A stretch of DNA of 20,142 nt from a virus, in the IMG/VR virus record IMGVR_UViG_3300032116_001649, positions 1-20,142 of that record, one strand, 5' to 3'. The translations under genes and the position numbers were made by a program. Numbering within the stretch: the stretch's first letter is position 1; every line of letters starts with the position of its first letter. Below are positions 1 to 7,439 of this stretch, piece after piece. The notes below the pieces were generated by a model. The model had not been told where the DNA came from. It did not search any database and saw only the letters and a list, made by a program, of their open reading frames with translations.

Positions 1-42
1 CCGTTCGGCACGACCTTCGGTAATATCTCTACCAGCCACCAT
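1..42 (-). CDS. Start of the next gene (3' part outside window)
   Basis: An ATG at 42 opens a frame reading MVAGRDITEGRAER to the left edge of the window. AAAGGAG lies two bases upstream of the ATG, and five bases upstream of the GTG that is the second codon. The frame is open over the 14 visible codons. Too little is visible to identify the product. Its orientation and binding site fit continuation of the same late gene series. Confidence 0.55.
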   Translation of the reverse strand, partial: MVAGRDITEGRAER

Positions 43-53
43 GTCTCCTTTGT

Positions 54-82
54 ATTATAAAATTAATGAGCAGTTTAAATCC
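54..82 (-). promoter_or_regulatory. Possible promoter with consensus -10 box
   Basis: Minus-strand sequence in the 63-base gap has a perfect TATAAT (54-59). Seventeen bases upstream is GGATTT (77-82), a poor -35 match. Transcription from it would begin only about five bases before the next start codon and would cut into the AAGGAG binding site. It may therefore be chance in an AT-rich gap, or give a near-leaderless message. Confidence 0.3.
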
Positions 83-105
83 ATACTCAGGGATAATCTA
101 TTTAG

Positions 106-291
106 TTACACATTTGGTGTGGATAGTGCCGCTTCTGGATTCTCTAACCAAGCAAGGTAACGCTGATAATCTGAGTTACCCAAAACAGGTGGAATGTTTG
201 ACTCGCTACCATCCTCATTAAATGTTTGAATGGAAAATAATGAACCATCTTCATTGAAGCGTTCTGTATATGTTCTTACAAAGTCAGTCAT
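106..291 (-). CDS. Small acidic tail-region protein, function unknown
   Basis: This protein has 61 residues if the ATG at 291 is used, beginning MTDFVRTYTERFNEDGSLFS. An ATG at 294 lies directly before it, but AGGAG is only two bases from that codon and five bases from the one at 291, so the second is favoured. The hexamer FNEDGS occurs twice (ERFNEDGSLF and TFNEDGSESN). The C-terminal half holds a helix with DYQRYLAWLENPEAAL. Such short proteins often follow fibre genes in phages and may act as assembly factors, but I do not recognise this one. It lies five to eight bases after the fibre stop. Confidence 0.65.
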   Translation of the reverse strand: MTDFVRTYTERFNEDGSLFSIQTFNEDGSESNIPPVLGNSDYQRYLAWLENPEAALSTPNV

Positions 292-299
292 CATATCTC

Positions 300-1517
300 C
301 TATAGTTCTGAACTAAACATCATTTTAGCGGTTGTGTCGTCAGTGTTACGAATACTAGAACCAAAACCTGTTGTTGCACCAGAGCAATTGGCTTGTCCGT
401 TATACGAAGCAGAGTTTGAATAAGTACCATTAAACCCAAGACCAGTAAGCGAGATACCTGTTCCGTTTGTTTGAAAATTACCCAAAGTAGTAAATGTTGG
501 AACTACTCTCATTACAACTGGAGTATTAATAATAAACATAAAACTGTTAGATGCAGTATGGAATCCACCTATACCAAAAGAGGCATAAGCAGCACCTGGA
601 CCAATCTGATAGTAGTAACGCTGGCACGCTGCAAGTTCACCCTGGATAGTAGCATTTTGACGGCTAAATGGTGTGGCCACTGAGCCTTCTTCTAATTGAA
701 CGCCAGTAATTTCTACATAATCATTAGCACCTGCTGTACCAACTGGTGACCAGTTAAATAAAATTGCTAATTCTGTAGCATTTGTAGCGACTGTTCCAGT
801 AATACTAAAGCGTTGCCAAGAGGTTGTAGTTGATACGGTACTGGTCGCAACAACTACACCACCAGTAAAACTGTAATAAATTTGGTCTGTACCAGTTCCA
901 GAAATTACGTAACAATTTACTCCGCCACTTGTTGGTGTAAAACCTGAACCTGCTCTAGCATAAAACGACATTGTTATAGTTTTTCCAGCAAAACGAATTG
1001 AGTCGGCAGTCTCTAAAGTTTGAAAAACTGCCCTTGCGCCTGTACTTGTATTGCCTGATGTGCGACCAAAACGACCACAATAACGAATTGCTTGGTTTGG
1101 AGTTACTGATAAATTACCTACGCTTTCTCGGCTTACATAACTTGATTGACCACCAGTTTGTGCCCACGATACCCAACGGTCTAGTGTGTAATCTACTCCT
1201 GATAATCCAGTAAATGATGTGCCTCTTTGTGCTATGTCAAAGCCTGAGTTATAGACTGCGTTTTTACCAGCAAACACTTCTGGCTTTTGGTTCAACTGCG
1301 TTTGAATAGCAGATGTGACTCCATCTAGGTAACCAAGTTCAGTTGTAGATACATTGGTATTAATTGCTTGATAGGTAGTCGCTGCAGTAGATGATGCTAA
1401 CTTAGCATCTAACTGTGTCTGGATAGCAGAGGTAACACCATCTACATAGCCTAGTTCAGTTGCTGATACAGCCGATAATGCTGTTGAAGCATTGGCTAGG
1501 TCACGGGCTTTAGTCAT
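300..1517 (-). CDS. Second tail fibre / receptor-binding protein
   Basis: This 405-residue protein starts MTKARDLANASTALSAVSAT. Residues 17-36 and 56-75 are two copies of a VSxTELGYxDGVTSAIQTQL unit, a recurrent phage fibre shaft motif. A new domain starts near residue 86 with NAVYNSGFDIAQRGTSFTG and then YTLDRWVSW. This is the opening of a beta-sandwich, carbohydrate-binding-like domain common in phage fibres; it ends near residue 285 (YVEITGVQLEEGSVATPFSR). The rest (CQRYYYQIGPG, then the final 100 residues) resembles the C-terminal part of the same fibre class. It probably binds a host surface sugar. GAGGA precedes the ATG, and the start overlaps the upstream stop as TAATG. Confidence 0.82.
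   Translation of the reverse strand: MTKARDLANASTALSAVSATELGYVDGVTSAIQTQLDAKLASSTAATTYQAINTNVSTTELGYLDGVTSAIQTQLNQKPEVFAGKNAVYNSGFDIAQRGTSFTGLSGVDYTLDRWVSWAQTGGQSSYVSRESVGNLSVTPNQAIRYCGRFGRTSGNTSTGARAVFQTLETADSIRFAGKTITMSFYARAGSGFTPTSGGVNCYVISGTGTDQIYYSFTGGVVVATSTVSTTTSWQRFSITGTVATNATELAILFNWSPVGTAGANDYVEITGVQLEEGSVATPFSRQNATIQGELAACQRYYYQIGPGAAYASFGIGGFHTASNSFMFIINTPVVMRVVPTFTTLGNFQTNGTGISLTGLGFNGTYSNSASYNGQANCSGATTGFGSSIRNTDDTTAKMMFSSEL
1293..1469 (-). repeat. Two-copy TELGYxDGVTSAIQTQL repeat in the second fibre gene
   Basis: Two 20-residue units (bases 1410-1469 and 1293-1352) differ at a few residues and are spaced 39 residues apart. They form the short shaft or attachment segment of the 405-residue fibre. 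The two DNA copies have diverged mainly at third codon positions, so the duplication is not recent. Confidence 0.9.
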
Positions 1518-1756
1518 TAGTTATCCTCAGGTTCTGGAGTTGGTGCAGGAACTTCAATAAAATTAGTACCATCCCAAGTATCACCAATACCAGCATACTT
1601 GCCACCAAAATTAGCGTTGTAAGATGTTTGAACCCAAGTTCCACCTAGGTTACAATCGTTTGCAAGGAACTCTTGTCCACGATGTTCGTGTTCATTTGCT
1701 ACCACAAGTACTCTAACTACTTTGTTGTTTGAATCTATTTCTGCAAAATGTGCCAT
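1517..1756 (-). CDS. Conserved small MAHFAEID tail-region protein
   Basis: This 79-residue protein begins MAHFAEIDSNNKVVRVLVVA and continues with a segment GTWVQTSYNANFGGKYAGIG and a DTWDGTNF region. The pattern MAHFAE.D..n.V..ViVv, then tWkQTSYN.nfr..yAGiG.tyD, is shared by many cyanophage and other aquatic phage proteins encoded among tail fibre genes. No biochemical role is known to me. The C-terminus is a short Pro/Glu tail (PAPTPEPEDN). AAGGAGA lies seven bases upstream of the ATG, and the stop overlaps the start of the next fibre gene as TAATG. A tail-surface or fibre-associated role is likely by position. Confidence 0.85.
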   Translation of the reverse strand: MAHFAEIDSNNKVVRVLVVANEHEHRGQEFLANDCNLGGTWVQTSYNANFGGKYAGIGDTWDGTNFIEVPAPTPEPEDN

Positions 1757-1768
1757 TGTATTTTCTCC

Positions 1769-2557
1769 TTATGACCAGTATGTAACACGACAATAACCAG
1801 AACCGCCAGCGCCACCAGTTTGCCACGAAGAACCGCTATTATGACCTGCAGCACCTCCGCCGCCTTTGTTTGCAGCACCTGCACCGCCAGTATTATTTGC
1901 AGATGCAGTAGTTCCTCCGCCACTAGAACCTGCTGGCATATAATGAAAGTTAGAACTGTTGTAATTAGTTCCACCACCACCACCGCCAAAACCATCAATT
2001 CCAACTCCACCATTAGAACTAGAACTACCACCACTATTTGCGGATGCACTTCCAGTTCCACCTTGAGAACCTGCCCCACCAGCAGCACCAATGTCAGCAC
2101 CTAATGGACCACTTTGTCCTGCTCCACCGCCACCGCCAGACGCACCTGTACCCTGCGTGCCACCACCACCACCGCAACCGCCATCAGAGCCGCTAAGTCC
2201 AGTGCCACCGCCACCGCCACCACCAACAGCAGTTGCTAAAGCACCAAAAGTACTATCAGAACCATTTCCACCGTTTGACGCAGAACTTCCAGATGCTGTT
2301 CCACCTGCACCAATAGTTACAGTATAAGAAGTTCCTGGGGTTACTGTTATTGTTCGGCGTACAATTCCACCGCCACCGCCGCCACCACCATTATTGGTGG
2401 CTGTATTTGAACCATTGCCTGCAGCACCGCCACCAGCAACTAAAAATATTTCAACAGCAGAGGTGTTAGATGGAGCAGTAAATGTACCAGTTGCTGTAAA
2501 TTCTTGAACTTTCTGAGTTACGCCGCCACCAGCGGCTGGGAATACTGTTGATGCCAT
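1769..2557 (-). CDS. Glycine-rich tail adhesin candidate
   Basis: This protein has 262 residues and begins MASTVFPAAGGGVTQKVQEF. A short N-terminal beta segment (EFTATGTFTAPSNTSAVEIF) leads into LVAGGGAAGNG and then long runs of glycine mixed with Ser, Ala, Asn and Thr up to the last residues (GGAGGSGYCRVTYWS). The opening TGTFTAP..t..veiflvAGGGaG and the closing aGGsG..rV.Y are the hallmarks of the glycine-rich domain of phage fibres and adhesins. In T-even-like phages, glycine-rich loops of the gp38-type adhesin bind the host receptor. A receptor-binding role here is a reasonable inference, given its place among fibre genes. Two short Cys-containing spots exist (GGCGGG and GYCR). The TAATG overlap couples it to the upstream gene. 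Confidence 0.8.
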   Translation of the reverse strand: MASTVFPAAGGGVTQKVQEFTATGTFTAPSNTSAVEIFLVAGGGAAGNGSNTATNNGGGGGGGGIVRRTITVTPGTSYTVTIGAGGTASGSSASNGGNGSDSTFGALATAVGGGGGGGTGLSGSDGGCGGGGGTQGTGASGGGGGAGQSGPLGADIGAAGGAGSQGGTGSASANSGGSSSSNGGVGIDGFGGGGGGTNYNSSNFHYMPAGSSGGGTTASANNTGGAGAANKGGGGAAGHNSGSSWQTGGAGGSGYCRVTYWS

Positions 2558-2874
2558 TAGGAAATCTCCACTCCGCTGATGTGAAATGATACTGCTACGT
2601 TAGATGCTCCACCAGTAATGGTGTTAGTTGTAGCAAGTACTTGCTTTAGGTCAATGTATGCAGTTGAGTTAGCAGCAATTGCTGATGTAGTATGCAACGC
2701 TGTGTTAGCCCCAGCCGTACCCATACCAAGCGTAAATGTATATGCTGATGAACCAGTATTAGTTACTGCGATATTTGATACTACTGTAGTAGTAGATGCA
2801 GGTACTGTGTATAGCACCGTAGTTGTTGTAGTTGTTGCTGCTCCACGGAACAGCGCTTTAGTTAATGTAGCCAT
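2557..2874 (-). CDS. Small beta-rich tail/virion protein
   Basis: This 105-residue protein starts MATLTKALFRGAATTTTTTV. The pattern LYTVPASTTTVVSNIAVTNT, then AYTFTLGMG, then AANSTAYIDLKQVL and a C-terminal VSFHISGVEIS is one I recognise from small proteins encoded among fibre genes in cyanophages and pelagiphages. It looks like a single beta-sandwich domain. Such proteins may be fibre accessories or surface decoration, but no function is established. Its ribosome-binding region is AAAGG nine bases before the ATG, and its stop overlaps the next start as TAATG. It lies between two candidate adhesion proteins, which favours a role at the tail tip or surface. Confidence 0.78.
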   Translation of the reverse strand: MATLTKALFRGAATTTTTTVLYTVPASTTTVVSNIAVTNTGSSAYTFTLGMGTAGANTALHTTSAIAANSTAYIDLKQVLATTNTITGGASNVAVSFHISGVEIS

Positions 2875-2891
2875 TAGTTACTACCTTTCGT

Positions 2892-5405
2892 TTAGAGGGC
2901 ACCCATTAGTAGGAGCGTTAGTTCGTCAATTAAACTTCCTGGTCCATTTGCAGCAGATAGGTTAATATCACCTGATGCAGTTACTGTTCCAGTTAATGTT
3001 GGTGCTGTTAGGGTTAGACCAGCGATTGTTGTTACTGTTGCACCTGATGCAATAGATGTTGAACCTAGAGTTGGTGCTGAGTAGCCAGCAGCAGGTGTTA
3101 CCCAAGATAGACCAGTAGCAGTTGCTGAGTCTGCACTTAAGTATTGTCCGTTAGTTCCAACAGTAATTTTGCCTACAGTATCTGCTGCAGTTCCTACGAT
3201 AAGGTCACCCTTAGCGTCCATAACTGTGTTAGGGATTGCTGTAGCCAAATCAAATGCTGTAAAGGTAATAATTTCAAGTATGTCTCCAGAAGCCAGTGCT
3301 GCAAGAGACGTGATGCTTGTTCCGTTGGTTGCTGTGTAGTCAGATGTGCGAGCAAGAAGTACACCGTTTAGGTATACCTGCTCATAACCTGCAAGGTAAG
3401 CAAGAGTTAATCCATTATCGTCAGTACCTGACTTTGAGGTTTCTCCACCAGTTGCTGTGTAACGGTAACGGTAGATTGCTGCAGTTGAAGAGATAGAACC
3501 CCAAGCAGAACCTGACCAAGCAAACATTGTATTAGATACTGAGTTCCAATAAAGAGCACCAGTAACAAGAGCGTTACCATCATTATCTAATGTTGGGGCA
3601 GAAGCCTTTGCACCTAGGTAGCGGTCATCAAAGGAGTCATATGAAGCGGCAGCAGCGGCAGCACTTGCCGCTGCAGCAGTAGCAGAGCCTGCAACTGTAT
3701 CTACATAATCTTTAGTTGCTGCATCTCCAGTAGCAGTAGGTGTACCTAGATTTGTAATCTTATGAGTATTGGCATCTAGTGTTCCTAGTAACTGACCAGT
3801 TGTGCGGTTAAGATAAGTACCAGAAAGACTAACTGCACCTGTACTTCCATCTACGGATAAAACTGAATCTGTTGGAGTAAGAAGTTCCTGCCAGTTACCT
3901 AGTGTAGTTGCTGGTGTTGCCGTAAGAATAAATGACTTGTTGACATCTGTGCGAACCGCAACGTCACCAATCTGTGCAGTCAATGCAAGCATTGCTGCTT
4001 GGCTTGCAACCACTTGAGTTGTAGTAATAGCCAGTGCTGGAAGGTGATGGGTTGGAACTAACCCTGAACCATCAAGTTCTGCAAGACCGTTTGCTGCACC
4101 CTTTTGGGTTGTAATGTAGTTAAGAGTTACTGCATCCTGAGCATTAGTTGGGTCTGCAAGTCCTGTAATTTTCTGAGCATTTAGAGCAACGGCTGCAGTA
4201 GGTACTGCTAGTTGGTCTAAACGATTAGTGCGAACCTGTGTGTCAAAATCTGAAATAGTAGACGCTGTTTGAGTACCAGTATGGTTAGCACGGGCTAGTG
4301 GGTCTGTAGCCAACTTAGATAGTGCAATTGCAGCAGAAGCATTAATGTCTGCGTTAACAATAGTTCCATCTACTAAGTCAGCAGAAGTAATAGTTCCACC
4401 AAGGTCTAACTTAGTCTTAGCAATAGCGGCAGTAGCAGAAACATCTGCGTTGGCAATAGTTCCATCAAGAATCATAGTTGATGTAACAGTGCCAGTATCT
4501 GCAGCAGTAATTGCTGTGCCTGAAATCTTTGTTTTATCAATGGCTGCTGTAGCATTAATGTCAGCATTTACAATAGTGCCATTTAAAATCATTGTACTTG
4601 TAACAGTACCTGTGTCAGCCTGTGTTACCGCAGTTCCCGCAATCTTGGTAGAAGCAATAGCCGCTGTTGCGTTGATGTCATCATTTACAATTGTTCCATC
4701 TAAAATCTTAGCAGATGTAACTGCTCCATCTGCTAAATCGCCAGCAACAATTGTGCCATCGGCAATCTTGGCTGATGTAACCGCGTTAGGTGCTAACTTA
4801 CCTTCTGTTACTGACAAGTCATCAATCTTAGTTGTACCAACAGCACCAGTTGCAATCTTGCCACTTGTAATGGCTGAGTCTGCAATATCTCCAGTAGCAA
4901 TACCTAGGTCTGCAATCTTAGCCGAAGTAACAGCACCATCTGCCAACTTACCAGTTGTAACATTAAGGTCGGTAATCTTTGCAGTAGTCACAGCATTTGA
5001 CTGAAGCATTGCTGTGGTAATCATATTTGTATCTGTTGTCTCAAGGACATTAGCAATGGTTAACCCATGTGCAGTAGTTGTATTCTCAACGTGAGCGTTG
5101 GCTTCACGATAGTCACGACCAATTGCCATGTGTCGAACCACTGCACCAGCAGAGTGAGCCTGTCCAGTTGAACCATCAATGGCACGGACCATGGTTAGCG
5201 TATTAGTGCTAACCGCCGTAACATCTACAATTTCTTCAAGGGCTGTATCTGGGTCAATAACTACTGTGAATATCTCACCAGCAGAAATTGTAATACCACC
5301 AAGTAGCGCACTTCCAGATACGACTGTAGCAGAAGTGACGCTTGAGTTAATTCCAGCAGTAAGGGTGGTTTGCTGGGAACGGGATGAGTATTTTCTAGTT
5401 GGCAT
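2892..5405 (-). CDS. Large repeat-containing tail fibre protein
   Basis: This 837-residue protein starts MPTRKYSSRSQQTTLTAGIN. Residues 20-100 form a beta domain with ALEEIVDVTAVSTNTLTMVR and GSTGQAHSAGAVV, probably the virion-attachment part. Residues 138-366 are repeats, first strictly ten residues long (for example AVTSAKIADL) and then 39 residues long. Later segments are ALNAQKITGLADPTNAQDAV and THKITNLGTPTATGDAATKD, the repeated KITNL..P..aqDA.tk.Yv motif of trimeric fibres. A poly-Ala coiled segment, a DRYLGAKASAPTLDNDGNAL module and an EQVYLNGVLLARTSDYT module follow. All are familiar in fibres of aquatic phages. The product is expected to be a long trimeric fibre. Attachment versus receptor-binding function cannot be separated from sequence. 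AGGAAG precedes the ATG. Confidence 0.85.
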   Translation of the reverse strand: MPTRKYSSRSQQTTLTAGINSSVTSATVVSGSALLGGITISAGEIFTVVIDPDTALEEIVDVTAVSTNTLTMVRAIDGSTGQAHSAGAVVRHMAIGRDYREANAHVENTTTAHGLTIANVLETTDTNMITTAMLQSNAVTTAKITDLNVTTGKLADGAVTSAKIADLGIATGDIADSAITSGKIATGAVGTTKIDDLSVTEGKLAPNAVTSAKIADGTIVAGDLADGAVTSAKILDGTIVNDDINATAAIASTKIAGTAVTQADTGTVTSTMILNGTIVNADINATAAIDKTKISGTAITAADTGTVTSTMILDGTIANADVSATAAIAKTKLDLGGTITSADLVDGTIVNADINASAAIALSKLATDPLARANHTGTQTASTISDFDTQVRTNRLDQLAVPTAAVALNAQKITGLADPTNAQDAVTLNYITTQKGAANGLAELDGSGLVPTHHLPALAITTTQVVASQAAMLALTAQIGDVAVRTDVNKSFILTATPATTLGNWQELLTPTDSVLSVDGSTGAVSLSGTYLNRTTGQLLGTLDANTHKITNLGTPTATGDAATKDYVDTVAGSATAAAASAAAAAASYDSFDDRYLGAKASAPTLDNDGNALVTGALYWNSVSNTMFAWSGSAWGSISSTAAIYRYRYTATGGETSKSGTDDNGLTLAYLAGYEQVYLNGVLLARTSDYTATNGTSITSLAALASGDILEIITFTAFDLATAIPNTVMDAKGDLIVGTAADTVGKITVGTNGQYLSADSATATGLSWVTPAAGYSAPTLGSTSIASGATVTTIAGLTLTAPTLTGTVTASGDINLSAANGPGSLIDELTLLLMGAL
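4308..4994 (-). repeat. Decapeptide and 39-residue repeats within the large fibre gene
   Basis: Residues 138-250 of the fibre are consecutive ten-residue units such as AVTTAKITDL, NVTTGKLADG, AVTSAKIADL and AVTSAKILDG. From about residue 247 a longer unit takes over, with TAAI recurring at residues 247, 286 and 325 (period 39) and the core DTGTVTSTMIL occurring twice almost unchanged. The DNA copies are diverged by synonymous changes. These repeats probably build the extended fibre shaft. Confidence 0.9.
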
Positions 5406-5414
5406 TCAATCTTC

Positions 5415-6347
5415 CTATCGGCTGAAGTGAACTCGTGGCGGGTATTGTTGTTGTTGCGACAGCGTTTCTTCGGATAGACGCTGGTTGTAAAGAGCAAAGA
5501 GTTGGCGATACGCATTAGTGGCTGAACCAAAGGTACGCTTGTTATCGGTTTCATCAGCCTGTGGTGACTGTGCACCAGTACGGGCTGGGTCTAGATATGC
5601 AATTAAACGGTATGAAGCACCAAGTACTACAACGTCTCGGCAAGACTCTGGCAATCCAGTCTGTGTAGTAAATGAATCTGTAGATGATGTAGATAAAGTT
5701 CCAGGGGCTGTAGCATAAACAACCTTTACCTTACGGCCTGAAGCAATTCTGTCCCCAATAGTTACTGTTTGCGCTCCTGCGCCCCAAGTATCAGTATCTG
5801 GGAAAGCATCAAAGTCCCAACGCTTAACGCGAATCCACTCTCCGCTAGAGCCAATATCTTGCCAGTGCATAGTTAAAATGTTTTGAATGTTCTTATTGTC
5901 TAGTTCGTATGTGTTTACAATTGTGCTGCTAAATGTAAAAGATGTTTGCTTTACCGCAAAGATGGCAGAACCCATTGCACGAATAGTGTCTTGAATAGCA
6001 CGCTTTACAACGTGCTTAGGAAATGTGGGTGAGATAGTTACCTTAGAACCAGCATCATGTGTAGCAGCAGTAGAACCCATAAAGCCTCGACCATAAGGGG
6101 AGACTGTTCCAGTATTAGAGATACGGTCTACGCTATCTACCCATAGCAGTTCATCGTCAACTTCAACAATACCAGAGCCAAGGCGCTGAGCATCAGCCAC
6201 ACTAAAGATAGTAGGTGATGCAATAGTAGATGTAGTTGTAGAGATAGGTGCTGTTAAGTGTGTAGCCTTGTCTTGCTGAATTGTGTAACCTGCAAGGTTA
6301 ATCAACACCTCATCAGTTAAATCGTTTAATAGAATACCCATTACCAT
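5415..6347 (-). CDS. Neck/adaptor-like structural protein (head-tail connector candidate)
   Basis: This protein has about 310 residues. The start is either the ATG at 6347 or the ATG at 6341; the latter would give the TAATG junction typical here. The first 40 residues are a helical segment (LLNDLTDEVLINLAGYTIQQ). A small beta domain at about 45-105 follows, with VEVDDELLWVDSV and then MGSTAATHDAGSKV, a pattern common in phage neck and baseplate proteins. A helical segment (HVVKRAIQDTIRAMGSAIF) and a beta region leading to LPESCRDVVVLGASYRLIAY come next. The protein ends in a helix with NAYRQLFALYNQRLSEE. This helix-beta-helix layout, first among the tail genes and before the fibres, fits an adaptor that joins the portal to a short tail. 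The assignment is by pattern and order. Confidence 0.55.
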   Translation of the reverse strand: MVMGILLNDLTDEVLINLAGYTIQQDKATHLTAPISTTTSTIASPTIFSVADAQRLGSGIVEVDDELLWVDSVDRISNTGTVSPYGRGFMGSTAATHDAGSKVTISPTFPKHVVKRAIQDTIRAMGSAIFAVKQTSFTFSSTIVNTYELDNKNIQNILTMHWQDIGSSGEWIRVKRWDFDAFPDTDTWGAGAQTVTIGDRIASGRKVKVVYATAPGTLSTSSTDSFTTQTGLPESCRDVVVLGASYRLIAYLDPARTGAQSPQADETDNKRTFGSATNAYRQLFALYNQRLSEETLSQQQQYPPRVHFSR

Positions 6348-6622
6348 TTCACCTTATCTGCCCAGTAGGCTGCACTTAGTTTGCCTTTGGCAATATTCTT
6401 AGCATGTCTTGCTTTAAAGGACTTGCGCCGTGCTGCATAAGATGCAGACTCACCAGTCTTCTTAGGAGAACCAGATACACCTTGCTGACCAAAACGAATA
6501 GTCTTGACTTGTGTTCCCTCTTTAGCCACAACTACGTGTGACTTCTTGGGATGGTTAGGGGTACGTTTAGGCTTGTTATAGCCAGATACACCAGCACGGG
6601 TTAATCTGGAATCCTTTTTCAT
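6341..6622 (-). CDS. DUF6321-like basic protein
   Basis: I place the start at the ATG at 6622, giving 93 residues beginning MKKDSRLTRAGVSGYNKPKR. This ATG overlaps the zinc-ribbon stop as ATGA and has GGAG six bases upstream. The ATG at 6634 would add four residues and has its AAGG directly against the start codon. The motifs SGYNKPKRTPNHPKKSH, then VKTIRFGQQGVSGSPKK, then RRKSFKARHAKNIAKGK and AAYWADKVKW at the C-terminus match what I recall as the DUF6321 pattern. That family is common in cyanophages and other aquatic phages. The protein is very basic and probably contacts DNA. No function is established to my knowledge. Confidence 0.82.
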   Translation of the reverse strand: MKKDSRLTRAGVSGYNKPKRTPNHPKKSHVVVAKEGTQVKTIRFGQQGVSGSPKKTGESASYAARRKSFKARHAKNIAKGKLSAAYWADKVKW

Positions 6623-6771
6623 ATACTGCTCCATCCTTGTTTGACTGCTTTACCGCTAGCAATCCAGTCTTTATGTAATTCGTTTTGATACTTCCAGTCC
6701 ACTTCTCTAGTGGGCTGTTTACAATCTGGGCAAATCTCTTGACCAGTATTCTGATAAATATGTTTGCACAT
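6619..6771 (-). CDS. 50-residue zinc-ribbon-like protein
   Basis: A short frame translates as MCKHIYQNTGQEICPDCKQP and continues TREVDWKYQNELHKDWIASG to its stop at 6619. Cys2, His4, Cys14 and Cys17 could bind zinc, with CPDC as the clear knuckle. Very similar small proteins (start CKH.YQNTG.EICPDC, then a WxYQN and KDWI segment) occur in cyanophages and other aquatic phages. The start is two bases after the DUF5872-like stop, and its stop overlaps the next start as ATGA, exactly the junction style of its neighbours. That makes a real gene likely despite its size. Function is unknown; DNA binding or protein contact through zinc is possible. Confidence 0.82.
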   Translation of the reverse strand: MCKHIYQNTGQEICPDCKQPTREVDWKYQNELHKDWIASGKAVKQGWSSI

Positions 6772-6773
6772 AG

Positions 6774-7169
6774 TTATCTATACTTAGCAGTTTTCTTTGC
6801 TATTGTTTTAGGTTGTCTTACAAACTGTTGTCCCTTACGCATACCTGCACGCTTTGCTGCAGATGTTCTTGCATATTCTGATGCACTCAGTGCAGCACGG
6901 GCTTTCTTAGGTAGGTATCTTTCTCCAGTAGCCTTAGCACCTTGAGTGCTTGGCTTGCCAGACTTAGTACCCCAGTCCTCTTTAGTCCATTTAGACAAAG
7001 ACTTTTGCTTGGCGGTCTTGCTACCTGAGTAGCCACCGCCTGCCTTTTTATAAGCCTGTGCTAGCAACTGAGCCTTACGGGCAGACCACTGACCAGGCTT
7101 ACCACCTTTAGAACCAGCCATAATCTGATTCTTTAAACGCTCACGTAAACTTGCTTTGGTGTAGGCCAT
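6774..7169 (-). CDS. DUF5872-like basic protein
   Basis: This 131-residue protein begins MAYTKASLRERLKNQIMAGS. The segment KGGKPGQWSARKAQLLAQAY, followed by KKAGGGYSG, then SLSKWTKEDWGTKSGKPS, then RYLPKKARAAL, and a C-terminus rich in Lys and Arg, is what I recall as the DUF5872 pattern. Those proteins are found in aquatic phages and some large viruses. No biochemical activity is known to me. The protein is strongly basic throughout and belongs to the set of basic small proteins between capsid and neck genes. No clear ribosome-binding sequence precedes the ATG at 7169; the upstream stop is six bases away, so reinitiation is likely. Confidence 0.75.
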   Translation of the reverse strand: MAYTKASLRERLKNQIMAGSKGGKPGQWSARKAQLLAQAYKKAGGGYSGSKTAKQKSLSKWTKEDWGTKSGKPSTQGAKATGERYLPKKARAALSASEYARTSAAKRAGMRKGQQFVRQPKTIAKKTAKYR

Positions 7170-7175
7170 TATTTT

Positions 7176-7439
7176 TTATCGCTTTTTGGTAGCGTTTTTT
7201 TGAGCCTTTTTTAACAAAGCATCATATTGTGCTGGAGTATATTCTTTTGGCTTAATTACTGTTGGCTTAGGAGTTGGCTTTACTTTGCCAATATCTCGTA
7301 GTCCAACTGTGCTGCCGTTAGGCAAAGCAACTACAGGGCCAGAGTTACGAGTTGGTTTAGCCAATGGTTTACGCACTCCAGTAGTTGGCTTACGCGGTGC
7401 CATTGGTTTACGTGGCGCTGGCTTCTTTGCTTTCTGCAT
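7176..7439 (-). CDS. Lysine/proline-rich basic protein, function unknown
   Basis: This protein has 87 residues and begins MQKAKKPAPRKPMAPRKP. It carries 17 Lys, 6 Arg and 14 Pro but only three acidic residues, giving a net charge near +20. The N-terminal half is disordered with PRKP-type repeats. A central segment (VVALPNGSTVGLRDIGKVK) may form a small beta structure. The C-terminus is a basic helix (YDALLKKAQKNATKKR). It starts at a TAATG overlap with the H1-like gene. Nucleic-acid binding is likely from composition; nothing more specific can be read. Confidence 0.7.
   Translation of the reverse strand: MQKAKKPAPRKPMAPRKPTTGVRKPLAKPTRNSGPVVALPNGSTVGLRDIGKVKPTPKPTVIKPKEYTPAQYDALLKKAQKNATKKR

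Noticed and set aside
1735-2100. Minus-strand Val/Leu-rich open frame inside the adhesin
   Set aside because: It is a shifted reading of the repetitive glycine-rich gene, with low-complexity hydrophobic sequence and no independent start signal.
2091-2327. Plus-strand proline-rich open frame
   Set aside because: It is the exact antisense of glycine codons in the glycine-rich adhesin; the composition is forced by the opposite strand and no binding site or partner gene exists.
4345-5004. 219-codon plus-strand open frame
   Set aside because: It is antisense to the fibre repeats; stop codons are absent because the opposite repeats use a narrow set of codons.
7175-7200. Hairpin with T-run on the plus strand, like a rho-independent terminator
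   Set aside because: The stem is only about four base pairs, and the T-run is the complement of Lys codons at the end of a basic protein. There are no plus-strand genes to terminate.
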